A program made the position numbers and the translations under genes. DNA of 64,000 bases, taken from the NCBI RefSeq assembly GCF_042767895.1, contig NC_091578.1, positions 19,593,940 to 19,657,939 of the forward strand, given 5' to 3'. Below, one piece after another: positions 23,308 through 33,481 of the stretch. Position 1 is the first letter of the stretch. Each line of letters starts with the position of its first letter. The DNA comes from Penaeus vannamei. Its lineage: Eukaryota; Arthropoda; Malacostraca; Decapoda; Penaeidae. The notes under the pieces were generated by a model. The model saw nothing but the letters and a program-made list of their open reading frames with translations. It searched no databases and was not told where the DNA came from.

Positions 23308-24369
23308 ATGGGCAGAACTCAAGAATGTGAAACTGGCTGGGATGACGAGAAAACCCTCAGAAAACAACGAGGCATCGCCAAAGGATGCTTTACCACAAAA
23401 GTAAGAGTGTTCCTTGACTGTAAAGAGAAAAATGAACCTTTAGAAGTGTTAGGTGCAGTTTTTAATGAAATTTGTGAAAATTTCAAAAGAGTAGAAATTA
23501 TAAATGAACGTCTGCTTCAAGTAGTTGATGATGATAAACAAATTAGTGAACATCTGAATTATATATGTGAAATAGAAAAGATCAAGTGTGATATCCATTC
23601 AGCATTGGTGTTGTTAAAGATTGAAACACAGAAACTTGCTCCACAGTCTGATAGTTCATGTAGTATACTTGTTAAGAAAGTAGATCCTCCAGTTTTTTAT
23701 GGCAATGTCCGAGAGTTCCCAACTTTCATGAAAGATTACACACGCTTGGTGATAGCCCGTCATGGGAGAGATCCATTTATACTGAGAAGATCTTTACAAG
23801 GAAAGGCTAAAGAAATTGTAGGGGGTTTAGATGAATTTGATCAGATGTGGGATAGGCTGAAAGAACGGTTTGGTTCCACTTCAAAGGTTGTGGATGCTGT
23901 TTTGGCTGAAATTAGTATTTTAATGCCAGTCCCTGAAGGTAATACTCGGAAGTTACGTGAGGTAATAAATGTTGTTGAGCGAGCATGGTTAGACTTAAAG
24001 AAAATAGACAGAGCAAATGAAATAGAGAATTCTACTGTAGTAACTAAAATTGAAAGATTACTTCCTAATAGTTTAAAAAGGGAATGGACTCATAAAGCTC
24101 AAGCCTTAAGTGACCAAGAGAGGTTTCAGAGTCTTGTAAAATTTTTGACTGGAGAACGTCAGGTTATAGAGTACATGGAAGATGAATCTAGGACGGCAGG
24201 GATGAGCACTAAGGCAGCCATTCATTATGTTACTAATGGTGAAGGTGAAGAAAATGTAGATAAGCTGACTAGCAATCACCAAATTGGCTCAGAATCAGGA
24301 AGTTTGTCAGAAGCAAATGCTAGACTGTTTTGCCAATCTGTCACAGGCAATGGTAAATCTAGCAAATAG
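23308..24369 (+). CDS. BEL/Pao Gag capsid (second copy)
   Basis: This frame has the same start context, length and sequence as 1989-3050, with one visible amino-acid change (Asn to Lys, near 24262). It ends in the same premature stop and passes the reading to another frame in the same place. The shared break argues that both come from one damaged copy rather than from two independent insertions. Confidence 0.84.
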   Translation: MGRTQECETGWDDEKTLRKQRGIAKGCFTTKVRVFLDCKEKNEPLEVLGAVFNEICENFKRVEIINERLLQVVDDDKQISEHLNYICEIEKIKCDIHSALVLLKIETQKLAPQSDSSCSILVKKVDPPVFYGNVREFPTFMKDYTRLVIARHGRDPFILRRSLQGKAKEIVGGLDEFDQMWDRLKERFGSTSKVVDAVLAEISILMPVPEGNTRKLREVINVVERAWLDLKKIDRANEIENSTVVTKIERLLPNSLKREWTHKAQALSDQERFQSLVKFLTGERQVIEYMEDESRTAGMSTKAAIHYVTNGEGEENVDKLTSNHQIGSESGSLSEANARLFCQSVTGNGKSSK

Positions 24370-24690
24370 AAGTCAGTTTGGTAGTGAAACGAAGGGACCG
24401 AATATAAACAGCAAGATGAAGAACAAAAGGTGCTGGTTTCATGGAACTGATTCTCATGAAATTGGTAGATGTGCAACTTTTAGTAACTTAGACGATACTC
24501 TGAAACTAGACAATATGAAAAAAATGGGCATTTGTTTTGTTTGTCTGGAACCCTCCCATATCAGCAGAGACTGTGAAAGGAAAATTCTTTGTAATGTTCA
24601 AATAGGAAATAATAAGACGTGGAAAACTGCACCATCCTTCCGTGCATTCTGTGTTCAACAAGAACTTACATATTGTTCAAGCTTCGAGTA
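24284..24690 (+). CDS. BEL/Pao zinc-knuckle frame, cut by gap
   Basis: This is identical in reading to 2965-3372, with the CWFH...C and CX2CX4HX4C motifs. The sequence stops at the N gap at the base equivalent to 3371. Protease and the enzymes are absent from this copy. The continuation of this frame through the gap into 25191-25510 is not meaningful. Confidence 0.82.
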
Positions 24691-25190
24691 NNNNNNNNNN
24701 NNNNNNNNNNNNNNNNNNNNNNNNNNNNNNNNNNNNNNNNNNNNNNNNNNNNNNNNNNNNNNNNNNNNNNNNNNNNNNNNNNNNNNNNNNNNNNNNNNNN
24801 NNNNNNNNNNNNNNNNNNNNNNNNNNNNNNNNNNNNNNNNNNNNNNNNNNNNNNNNNNNNNNNNNNNNNNNNNNNNNNNNNNNNNNNNNNNNNNNNNNNN
24901 NNNNNNNNNNNNNNNNNNNNNNNNNNNNNNNNNNNNNNNNNNNNNNNNNNNNNNNNNNNNNNNNNNNNNNNNNNNNNNNNNNNNNNNNNNNNNNNNNNNN
25001 NNNNNNNNNNNNNNNNNNNNNNNNNNNNNNNNNNNNNNNNNNNNNNNNNNNNNNNNNNNNNNNNNNNNNNNNNNNNNNNNNNNNNNNNNNNNNNNNNNNN
25101 NNNNNNNNNNNNNNNNNNNNNNNNNNNNNNNNNNNNNNNNNNNNNNNNNNNNNNNNNNNNNNNNNNNNNNNNNNNNNNNNNNNNNNNNNN
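24691..25190. other. Assembly gap, 500 N
   Basis: This run of exactly 500 N joins C2, ending inside BEL/Pao gag, to C3, starting inside a Gypsy-L LTR. The two sides do not belong together by sequence. The end of C2 continues naturally at 3372 in C1. Confidence 0.98.
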
Positions 25191-26114
25191 GATTCGTCTG
25201 TAGTAAACCAGATGAAAGGGTTTCCGGGCCTCCCGGCACGCTGCCACCCCCCCGATTAGTGGGTTTCGGGAACCCTGAAAGTCGTGTAAGTGGGTTTGGG
25301 TGTTGTATCAGAAAAGGGGTGGAAGGAAAGTACAGAATGTGTGTGCTGAATGTTGGATGTGAAAATGTGAAATGTAAAAAATGGAGGGGGGTTGGGGACG
25401 TGTTTGGAAGAAAAAAGCAAGATCATAAAATTTTTTTCCCCTTGGGTTTTGAGCATCCGCCTGCGGGGAGCGGGAACACAGGTATAGAAAAATTTAATCT
25501 GTTCTTTTGATATCAGCTTAATATTCTCTGATTTATCTAGCCTTTTTACAGCCTTTCAAGGGTTGCGTGATGTCAGAGCAACCAGCAATGTGCGTTTAGG
25601 AAACCCGAGTCTGAGAAAGATTTAGGCATCTAACCTTGGTCAGAACCAGAACTTTAGTGGTGGTAAGATTATAAATTTATTCTGACTGGAGTTGAGTAAA
25701 AGTTCTATGATGGATGATGTTTATTTTGGGAGAAATTCACTCACTAGGGAGTTACGGGCATTTTCAGTCATGGAAAGGTAGAAAAAAGGTGTGTGCATTT
25801 GGGCCCATAACATATTTACAATATTCATGTTTAAAAATAAATAAATAGTTTTTGGCTTGGCGATTCAACGCCAAAAAAATAGTGAGACTTGGTTAGAATT
25901 ACGTTAAAGGTTAAAAAAATTAACAAAGTTCACATTATCACCACAGTCCTTCTTGACTGATGGCTGAACGTAAAAATAAAATAAATAAAAAAAAGAAAGC
26001 CGGGGCCGGGAAAAAAAAAAAAAAAATTTTAAACCGCACGTGGCACACGGGGGGCCTTCGTTCCGGGGTTCGGGGAATGCTTCCGGGGTTTCGGGAGAGA
26101 AGCCGTACACTACA
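25191..26114 (-). repeat. Gypsy-L 3' LTR, second copy, incomplete and error-rich
   Basis: This corresponds to 15788-16773; the lower ~86 bp are lost in the gap. Compared with that copy it shows many extra or missing bases in homopolymers and scattered substitutions, for example around 25380-25445 and 26000-26100. The pattern suggests unpolished sequence at a contig end more than biological decay. Confidence 0.86.
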
Positions 26115-28306
26115 ACCCCCTCCCCCGGGCAGTCGTCGCCTAAGTGGGGGAACGAGTAAGACGAGATCGCAGGAGAGACTCCTTAAACAACAGGTGTGTC
26201 TGCGAGGTACTCGTTCCATCTCTCTTGAGGTACGATCGAGAGACAGGGAAAGGCGCCCGAAGGGTTTCGGGAACCAGAGAAACGGTCGGCTCTGACGAAG
26301 TGTAGAGGGCGAAGACCATAACGTCGGCGAACATCTCAGGGGGGGTCCATCCTAAGGCGGGTGCGCATGGGGAGGCCCCCGCTCGTCACGGGGACATCGG
26401 AGAGGCGGTCGTACAAAGTAACCCGCACGCCAGTGCAGATCATCGGAAGGCGGGTGCCATGGGGAGCGCGCCCGCACCCCAGTGCGGATCATCGGAAGGG
26501 GGGTGCGCATGGGGGGGCGCGCCCGCACGCCAGTGCGGATCATCGGAAGGCGGGTGCGCAGGGGAAAGCGCGCCCGCACCCCAGTGCGGATCATCGGAAG
26601 GCGGGTGCCAGGGGGAAGCGCGCCCGCACGCCAGTGCGGATCATGGGAAAGGGGGTGCGAATGGGGAGCGCCCCCGCAGGCCAGTGCGGATCGTCGGAAG
26701 GCGGGTGCGCATGGGGAGCGCGCCCGCACCCCAGTGCGGATCATGGGGGGGAAGGCGGGGTGGGGCATGGGGGGGAAAGCGCGCCCGCAGGCCAGTGGGT
26801 CCTTTGGAAGGCGGGTGCGCATGGGGAGCGCGCCCGCACCCCAAAGGTACGGTCAGAACTGCGGGGGCACATATGAGTGCGCCCGCACACCAGTGGGGGA
26901 AGATCAGCTGGAGCCGTTATCAGCATGGCACCATCACCTGTGTAAGGAGAGCGGGCGAACGAATCGCCTTAGACCAAAGGGGTGGAACCCTTTGGAGCCC
27001 TCGAAGCGTCGTCGTCCATGTCTGCGGACACAAGAGTGATTAGACATACTGGGTTTATTCTTTGGGCCTGGCGTGTTCAAACACACACTCATTATGAAGT
27101 GCATAAGTAACACAAAACCCATAAATGTTATAATGCGAAGCCGACCATCTGCCTGGCCGATCGGATCCGGTGGAGGATCTGACTTAAAATTAATGAATTA
27201 GTGGGCGTAGGGGGAAGGCAATGTCTCCGTATGTAAAATTTACCGCTTTTTTGGGCGATCTGTAAAGGGTGTCAACAGAGCTTACCCCAATAAAAGACCT
27301 TTGGAAGTCATGGGTTTGGTCCTGACAGCTCTGCAGGGGACATTGCTCTGAAAGCTGGGAGGGAACCTCGACGGTAAAATATTATTAAGAAAACAAAAAA
27401 ATTTTAAAAATTTACCATAAAACTAAAAAAAAAAAAATTTAAAAATTAAGAACATATGCACAACATGAAAATTAAAAGAACAAAACGAAGAGGGAAACAC
27501 CTGATTAAGAGGCTGAAACTCAAAATCTTTCGGCAAACAAAAACATACAAAAGTTTACACAAAAATAACAGTTAAAATAATACAATGCGCTAAAATAACC
27601 CAAACCGGGTGTTACACTAGACTACATTGATAGGAAAGGCAGAGAAGAAGATTAAGGGGAACGATAGGAAAGGGAGCTATTTACAGGAAAAAAAACCTCC
27701 TTTTTCCCCTTACGTTCCCGTCATGGGGAAAGAGCGTAGACCGACCTCAGCTCCGGGACACTGTCGATCGGGGTGTGAAAACAAGCCATAGCTTGGCCAA
27801 ACTCAGAGAAAATCTTATCTGTACAGGGTTTTTGCAGACGTTCAGGACGAAAGCGCGCCCCCTGCCAGAAACAAAAACGGGAAGGCGAAAAAACCCGCGT
27901 GGCTCAAGGGCGGGTGTGAAACGAGAGAACAGGATAAACCCAGGACAAAAACTGGCTGCGGGGCCCTCCCCGCCGTCCATCTGGAGATGATCTAAAAAGT
28001 AGAAATAGTTTAGAACGAAATAAGTAGAAAAACGGGGGCGACTGAACATTAGAAGGGGGAAGATGGGATTAGTAATGTGTCGTCGGGTTGACTACCTCAA
28101 GGGAATTCCCCACTCCACGGGCTGGATGAAGGGAAGGCTCTGAAAAAGAACAGGCTGCAAGCGTGTTGGATCCAAGTCATACAGGGTTATGTTACAGGAC
28201 GGACTGGTAATCAACAGAGGGCAGCATGCATCCCGCTGGGGCTCTGAAAAAAAAAAAAAAATGGTAAGCGGAAGAAAAGGAAAAGTGTCTTGCTCCCTAC
28301 TCGTCC
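26115..28306 (-). mobile_element. Gypsy-L 3' internal region, second copy
   Basis: This corresponds to 16774-18878 and includes the 50-bp tandem repeat. It has the same layout but many small differences, with runs of G and A lengthened or shortened. No protein-coding gene is seen. It ends with GTCC at 28303-28306, the Gypsy-S target duplication. Confidence 0.82.
26438..26860. repeat. GC-rich 50-bp tandem repeat, second copy
   Basis: Units of about 50 bp begin near 26438, 26487, 26538, 26588, 26638, 26688 and 26738, then become irregular. There are about eight units against about six or seven in 17021-17400, with more differences between units. The array is thus variable in copy number or poorly assembled. 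Confidence 0.85.
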
Positions 28307-28590
28307 TGTGGGGAATCAAAAAAAAAAAAAAAGAAGGCGTTTTTTTCAATTTCCCGAATTTTCCAATTTTAAACCTTGGAAATTTAAAATTTTTAAAAAT
28401 TAAAAAATAAAAAATTTTTAATGAGGGGGGAAATTAGGGGGGGTTTAAAAAGTTAACCAACTTTTAAATTTAGGGGGTTAAAATTTTAAACAAATAATTC
28501 CCATTTTAAATTTATTTTTTAAAAATTGGGGGTTTGTTCTTTTTTGAATCCCTTTACAGGGGAAAAAACCCCTCCCCAAAGAATTTTTTT
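28307..28590 (-). other. Low-complexity, unreliable stretch over Gypsy-S 3' LTR
   Basis: After about 13 bases of recognisable LTR the sequence turns into runs of A, T and G with no resemblance to the other copy. About 280 bp here stand where 18879-19630 has about 750 bp. I interpret it as failed consensus. Nothing in it can be annotated. Confidence 0.75.
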
Positions 28591-29459
28591 CTGTTTAGGG
28601 GTACTAGACTCGGGAAGAACTCCCCTGGAACAGTGAGGGCTTCCCCAAACACCATTTCAGCAGGGGAAACTTGTAATCCCTCTTTTGGGGATGTTCGGAT
28701 CCCGAGAAGAACCCAGGGAAGTTGAGCTTTCCAGTCTGATTTAGTGCAAGCGCGCCATTAACGCTGCTTTCAGAGTACGATGGGAACCACTCCACAATAC
28801 CGTAGGCTTCTGGGTTGTATGAGGTGGTGTGATGGATAGTTGATCCCATCAATTCTTCCTAAAGATGTCCAAAGTTGAGATGTGAAGGCAGGTCCGTGGT
28901 GAGAGGTAATGTTGTCTGGAACGCCAAAACGACTGATCCATCCGTGTAATAGAGCTTCTGCACAGTCTCGGGCAGTGGTGTGTTGCATGGGAATTGCCTC
29001 CGGCCAGCGGGTGGAGCGCTCTGTAGCAGTGAATAGATACTGAGCGCTGTCTGAAGGTGGAAGGGGTCCCACTACATCGACGTGATGTCCAAACCGGCGC
29101 ATGGGCTGCCGAAATTCTCCTGTGCCAGATTCAGTGCGACGACTTACTTTGCTCATCTGGCAGGCAACACAGCATCGAGCCCACTGTTTGATGTCTTTGT
29201 TCATTCCGTGCCAGATGAATTTATCCTTTATCAGACGAGCAGTTGTTCGTCCAGACGGGTGTGATAGACCATGGATGAGGTTGAAGATTTTTCGGCGGAA
29301 AGATTTTGGGATAAGGGGGCGTGGGCGACCTGTGCTTACATCACACAGAAGGGTGCAGCCTTCGCCTCCAATGTGAACATCTTTCCACTGCAGGCTGGTG
29401 ATGGCTGTGTGGTATTCTGTAGTCTCTGGGTCATCTTTTTGGGCTGCTGCTACTTCATT
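28591..29459 (-). pseudogene. Gypsy-S integrase, broken copy
   Basis: This matches the N-terminal two thirds of the integrase at 19195-20398, with the zinc-site Cys pair, the first catalytic Asp and a second catalytic region where the Asp motif reads SHHGPAF in place of SDRGPAF. Frameshifts lie near 29087 and 28855-28780, and the C-terminal part runs into the unreliable stretch. It also includes the stretch linking RNase H to integrase (29371-29459) that is missing from the first copy. Confidence 0.82.
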
Positions 29460-29777
29460 CTAGTCAATTACGAGGTTTATAGTGTTTATTTCCACCCTTG
29501 ATAGTGCGTCAGCTTCAGGATTCATACTCCCTGGTGTATATTTGATAGAGCAGCCAAACTCGGCGATGCTGGAGAGTTGCCGCTGTTGTCTGTCCGACCA
29601 AGCATCACCAGGTTTGGAAAAAGCATGTACCAGTGGCCGGTGATCTGTGAGGATGGTGAATGCGCTGCCTTCTAAGAGATGTATAAAGTGACGCACCGCA
29701 AGATAAACAGCGAGTAGTTCGCGGTCGAAAGTGCTGTATCTCATCTTGCTTGACGTAGCTTTCTGCTGAAAAAACAA
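29460..29777 (-). CDS. Gypsy-S RNase H
   Basis: This fragment degrades the RNA of the RNA:DNA hybrid in reverse transcription. Visible are RYSTFDRELLAVYLAVRHF, ILTDHRPLVHAF and NPEADALSR, the standard order in Gypsy RNase H. It follows RT in another frame: the RT frame ends at 29741, so one frameshift lies at about 29760. A stop ends the frame at 29460, just before the integrase linker. Confidence 0.85.
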   Translation of the reverse strand: MFFQQKATSSKMRYSTFDRELLAVYLAVRHFIHLLEGSAFTILTDHRPLVHAFSKPGDAWSDRQQRQLSSIAEFGCSIKYTPGSMNPEADALSRVEINTINLVID

Positions 29778-30378
29778 AGAGGATGTGTCTTACCCCTTAT
29801 GGTCTGTTCAACGACTGCCCCAACAGCAATGGAGCCTGCGTCTGTGGTAAGGGTAAGTGGTATGCCTGGTGTGGGGAAGGTGAGAGTTGTAGCTGATGCA
29901 AGGGCAATCTTGGTGGTCTCGAACGCTTTTTGTTGCTCAGGTCCCCACTCCAATTTCTTTGGTTTACCGGCAAGGGAGTTGTAAAGTGGTTCCATGATGT
30001 GTGCAATCTTTGAAAGGAAACGATGGTAGTAATTTACCATGCCGACAAATTCTTGGAGTCCTTTGATAGTGGTTGGTGGGGGAAATCGTGAAACTGCGTC
30101 TACCTTACTTGGAAGGGGTGAGACGCCTGTTGGCGAAATCTTGTGCCCGAGAAATTCCACGGATGTGGCACCAAATTGACATTTGTCTTGACGCACCACC
30201 AGACCGTTATTATGGAGTCGTTTTAACGCGACCCGTAAGTGTTGGAGATGTTCGTTGGGGTCTCTTGAGAAGATGAGGATATCATCAACATAGGCGCAAA
30301 AGGGAAGGTCTCCGAGAATGCCATTCATCATGCGTTGGAAGGTAGCCCCTGAATTTCGTAGGCCAAATGTGGAGAATT
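29741..30378 (-). CDS. Gypsy-S reverse transcriptase, second half
   Basis: This has the catalytic YVDD (FCAYVDDILIF), the EFLGHKIS motif and the LVRQDKCQFG stretch, and the start of RNase H with TTDAGSIAVGA. It joins the first half of RT across a frameshift near 30360-30378, where one short T/A-rich codon run is a base short. The product would be cDNA polymerase in the element's particles. Confidence 0.88.
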
Positions 30379-31287
30379 AAAGGTGTAAGTGCCAAAAGGT
30401 GTAATGACTGCTCTTTTGGGTATGTCTTCAGGGTATACTGGTACTTGAAAGTAGCCTTTCAGGAGGTCGAGTTTAGAGAAAACCTTGGCACCATGAAGGT
30501 TAGAGGTTAGGTCCGCCATGTTGGGAAGAGGATAGTGGTCTGGTTCTGTGATCAGGTTAAGACGCCTATAGTCACCACATGGTCGCAAGGTGCCTTCGGG
30601 TTTCCGCAAAAGATGCAGAAGAGATGCCCAGGGACTTGATGCCTTTTGACAGATGCCCATCCGTTCCATTTCGGAGTAAGCTTGTTTAGCTGCTTGAAGC
30701 TTCTCTGGAGATAAAAGCCTGAATTTTGAGTGTACCGGAGGGCCTGTCGTTTTGATGTAATGGAATATTCCATGTTTGGCTGGCTGTCCAGGCTGCTGAC
30801 GGAGTTCTGATCGAAAAACGTCTGGGTACTCTTTGCAGAGGCTGTCGTAAGGGGTATCTGCTCTCACAGTGCAGATTTCTGTGTACTGATGATTGGAACC
30901 TAGGGGCGTAGAGCAGAAGGTTGTTACATCCAATAGTCTACGATTGGCGACATCAACGAGTAGTCCGTGGTGCCCAAGGATGTCTGCTCCCAGAAGAGGT
31001 GTCTTAACATCAGCAATGATGAAGTCCCAAGTGAAGCTGCGTCCGGCGGCTTGAATGGGTATAGTCTGGATACCGTATATTGGGATGGGGCTTCCATTGG
31101 CATTTGATGGTCGTGTCCAGGAACGAGTTTTGTTTTCTGCTGTGGCTGGGAACAGAGAACGGAATGCGCCTGTATCCACGAGGAATTTGCGACCAGATAG
31201 GGAGTCCGTAATAAAGAAGCCCGATGCTGAGTTGTCAAGTGCGTTGACGTTCCCGCGTCTCGGGTTCTGGGTTGCCACCTTAGCGGG
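30328..31287 (-). CDS. Gypsy-S protease and first half of reverse transcriptase
   Basis: The protease active site is FLVDTGAFRSLFP, followed by LLGADILG near the end of the domain. RT begins after PPVHSKFRLLSPEKL, with SPWASLLHLLRKPEG, RPCGDYRRLN and FSKLDLLKGYFQVPV, including the first catalytic Asp. The frame is continuous upstream through the duplicated gag segment to 31830. It ends by frameshift just before the YVDD part. Confidence 0.9.
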   Translation of the reverse strand, partial: PAKVATQNPRRGNVNALDNSASGFFITDSLSGRKFLVDTGAFRSLFPATAENKTRSWTRPSNANGSPIPIYGIQTIPIQAAGRSFTWDFIIADVKTPLLGADILGHHGLLVDVANRRLLDVTTFCSTPLGSNHQYTEICTVRADTPYDSLCKEYPDVFRSELRQQPGQPAKHGIFHYIKTTGPPVHSKFRLLSPEKLQAAKQAYSEMERMGICQKASSPWASLLHLLRKPEGTLRPCGDYRRLNLITEPDHYPLPNMADLTSNLHGAKVFSKLDLLKGYFQVPVYPEDIPKRAVITPFGTYTFNSPHLAYEIQGLPSNA

Positions 31288-32191
31288 GAGTGATGGCCCC
31301 ATTACACGTTTTTTTGGCCACTGGCATCCAGGTAGGCACTTGTGGGCCCCTGCTCCGAACCTGTAGTGGTAATAACAAAATCCATGTGATGGTTGGGAAG
31401 AGGCACTTCCAGGTTTGCAGTGCCTTACCTGTGAGTTGGGTCGTCGCTTGTTAGCAGCATTGATGTCAGGGACGTCCTCGGCGGATGCAGAGTAGGTTGT
31501 GTAAGGTTTTCGAGATGCTCTGGCAGCATTGATGAGATTGTCTGCCTTCTTTATGAGATCGTTTATGGGACTGTCGTCGGCTTCATGCAGGGCAGATCTT
31601 ACAGAGGGGGGAAGGCGCTGCAGCCACAGCTCCCGCATCAAGTCCACACGCCGTGGTTTGTTGGTGGTAGGGTCGAGGTCAGGGAGTGTAGCGAGAGCCT
31701 GCATCTCGTTCCATGCTGCATGTGCTGTTGTGTCTCCCAGAGTGATGGCCCCATTACACGTTTTTTTGGCCACTGGCATCCAGGTAGGCACTTGTGGGCC
31801 CCTGCTCCGAACCTGTAGTGGTAATAACAAAATCCATGTGATGGTTGGGAAGAGGCACTTCCAGGTTTGCAGTGCCTTACCTGTGAGTTGGGTCGTCGCT
31901 TGTTAGCAGCATTGATGTCAGGGACGTCCTCGGCGGATGCAGAGTAGGTTGTGTAAGGTTTTCGAGATGCTCTGGCAGCATTGATGAGATTGTCTGCCTT
32001 CTTTATGAGATCGTTTATGGGACTGTCGTCGGCTTCATGCAGGGCAGATCTTACAGAGGGGGGAAGGCGCTGCAGCCACAGCTCCCGCATCAAGTCCACA
32101 CGCCGTGGTTTGTTGGTGGTAGGGTCGAGGTCAGGGAGTGTAGCGAGAGCCTGCATCTCGTTCCATGCTGCATGTGCTGTTGTGTCTCCCA
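31288..32191 (-). repeat. 452-bp tandem duplication inside Gypsy-S gag
   Basis: Bases 31288-31739 are repeated, essentially unchanged, at 31740-32191. The unit covers the second half of gag including the Cys/His knuckle. As 452 is not a multiple of three, the first pass of gag runs out of frame and stops at 31638. The lack of divergence means the event is recent or is an assembly stutter. Confidence 0.93.
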
Positions 32192-32548
32192 GAGGTATAT
32201 GGGGAAGACTCAGGAGCTTTTGGGCACGGGCGCTGACGGAGAGAGTGAACTCTTGTAGAAGGTAACTCTTCAAGTTTTCATATTCGATGTCTTGGTTCTG
32301 GTCCTGGTTGTCCAGCCATGCGGCAACACGAGGGAATAACTGCTCGGGGATTGCCTCCAACACATAGTCTGCCTTCGTTCGGGGGTCTGTGACTCTTCTC
32401 AGGCGAAACTGGATTTCTGCCCGCCGGAACCAGGATGTAGCTTCTTGTGGGCAAAAGGGGGACAGCTTCACTGCTACGGCGTGGATGGAAGGAGTTTCGG
32501 CGTTTCCTTTCGCTTCAGCGACATGGTCCGAGTCTAGGGGACACCAAT
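31740..32548 (-). CDS. Gypsy-S Gag
   Basis: This is the structural protein of the element. The frame is open from inside the LTR with no Met near its start; the product reads CPLDSDHVAEAKGN shortly after the LTR, so the true initiator is uncertain. Capsid-like segments include ATSWFRRAEIQFRLR and RELWLQRLPPSVRSAL. It has an unusual knuckle, CYYHYRFGAGAHKCLPGC, typical of a group of invertebrate Gypsy elements. The frame then enters the tandem duplication and terminates at 31638. Confidence 0.86.
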
Positions 32549-32824
32549 TGTGAGGAATCAAGAAGAAGCGTATTCAATCGAAACCAACTTTATTTTGGAA
32601 TAAAAGTACATATTACATAGCTATGATAATTATGTAAAAGTACCAACATAATTATGTAAAATAAACAATATTAATTTATGTAATTGTTTGGCTTTATGAA
32701 ACATTTTATTTTTAAATTACACAATTAACAAAATGTTAAATTTCAGTTGAAGTGTACACTGCACTCTACACGATTGTGTAATTATTTATGTAATTGTTAT
32801 TTTAGGGGTAACTTAAATGTTACA
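32549..32824 (-). repeat. Gypsy-S 5' LTR
   Basis: This 276-bp LTR begins TGTAACATTTAAG and ends TTCCTCACA on the minus strand. It is about 10 bp shorter than 18879-19164 because of small indels. Its start interrupts the last codons of the Gypsy-L pol frame. Confidence 0.92.
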
Positions 32825-33481
32825 GTCCCAGTCAGACCCAGGGTCCCATGGTTCATCGTCTACCCCCTCCGATGACGGGGCCGAGGATTCCGAATCCAAG
32901 AGGTTATCAGCACCGGGATCTTGTAAAGGTCCCATGTCCGATTCCGGGTCCGGAGGGGCTGTGCCGTCCAAACGGGGAAAGTTGTCCGGAGGGACGAATT
33001 CCGCAGTGACCCGAAATGCTTTAAATTTATTTGGGTGCAAGGTGACTTCCTGCCCATCTGAATTCGGTCTCCTCACCACATAAGCCACGGGCCCGAGCTT
33101 TTTCAAGACCCGGACTGGCCCTAACCATCGAGGACCCAGGGGTCTGGTTCCGTGACTGGGGTGCAGGATAACGCTGCGATGTACAAAGACCAGATCCCCT
33201 TCGTTATACTCCCGCGGTCGAGCCCGCCGCCTTCGATCGTGATCGGCGGTCCAACGCTCACGAGCCTTTCGGGCGGCCTCACCAGCTGCTCGGAGTTTTG
33301 ATCTTAATGAGGGCAAGGCCCCTTCGGCATAGATTACGTGGTTTGATCCCACGAGCGGAAAATGACTGTCCCGACCTGTGAGAAGGTACAAAGGGACGTC
33401 GTTTATGCTCCGGTGTATGGAGGAATTGATGGCAAACCTCACATACGGTAATAGATCGTCCCAACAATCAGGATCATCCAT
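32825..33481 (-). CDS. Gypsy-L integrase C-terminal part
   Basis: This is the end of the integrase with LPYVRFAINSSIHRS and PLYLLTGRD, then a GPRWLGPVRVLKKLGPVAYVV module as in Gypsy integrases, followed by an acidic Pro/Ser/Asp-rich tail. The frame is cut by Gypsy-S at 32824; the native stop is two codons further in the uninterrupted site. It is one frame away from the catalytic core that precedes it; the shift is at about 33475. Confidence 0.86.

Larger units (their letters stand above)
22387..24690 (+). mobile_element. BEL/Pao element, second copy, 5' part only
   Basis: This copy has the LTR, gag and zinc knuckles of the element at 1042-8278, cut by the gap at 24690. The flanking satellite and insertion point are identical to the first copy, so it is the same insertion seen twice, by segmental duplication or by assembly. 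Differences I see are about 26 bp of AT-repeat length, one base near 22347 and one Asn-to-Lys change in gag near 24262. Confidence 0.92.
28307..32824 (-). mobile_element. Gypsy-S LTR retrotransposon, near full length, nested in Gypsy-L
   Basis: This is the more complete copy of the small Gypsy on the minus strand: 5' LTR 32549-32824, gag, protease, RT, RNase H, integrase, and a degraded 3' LTR from 28307. GTCC flanks it on both sides (28303-28306 and 32825-32828). Removing it restores the Gypsy-L coding end. After the 5' LTR the minus strand reads TTGGTGTCCCC, a likely primer-binding site. Defects: a 452-bp tandem duplication in gag, frameshifts in RT and RNase H, and a collapsed low-quality stretch over the 3' LTR and integrase C-terminus. 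Confidence 0.9.
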
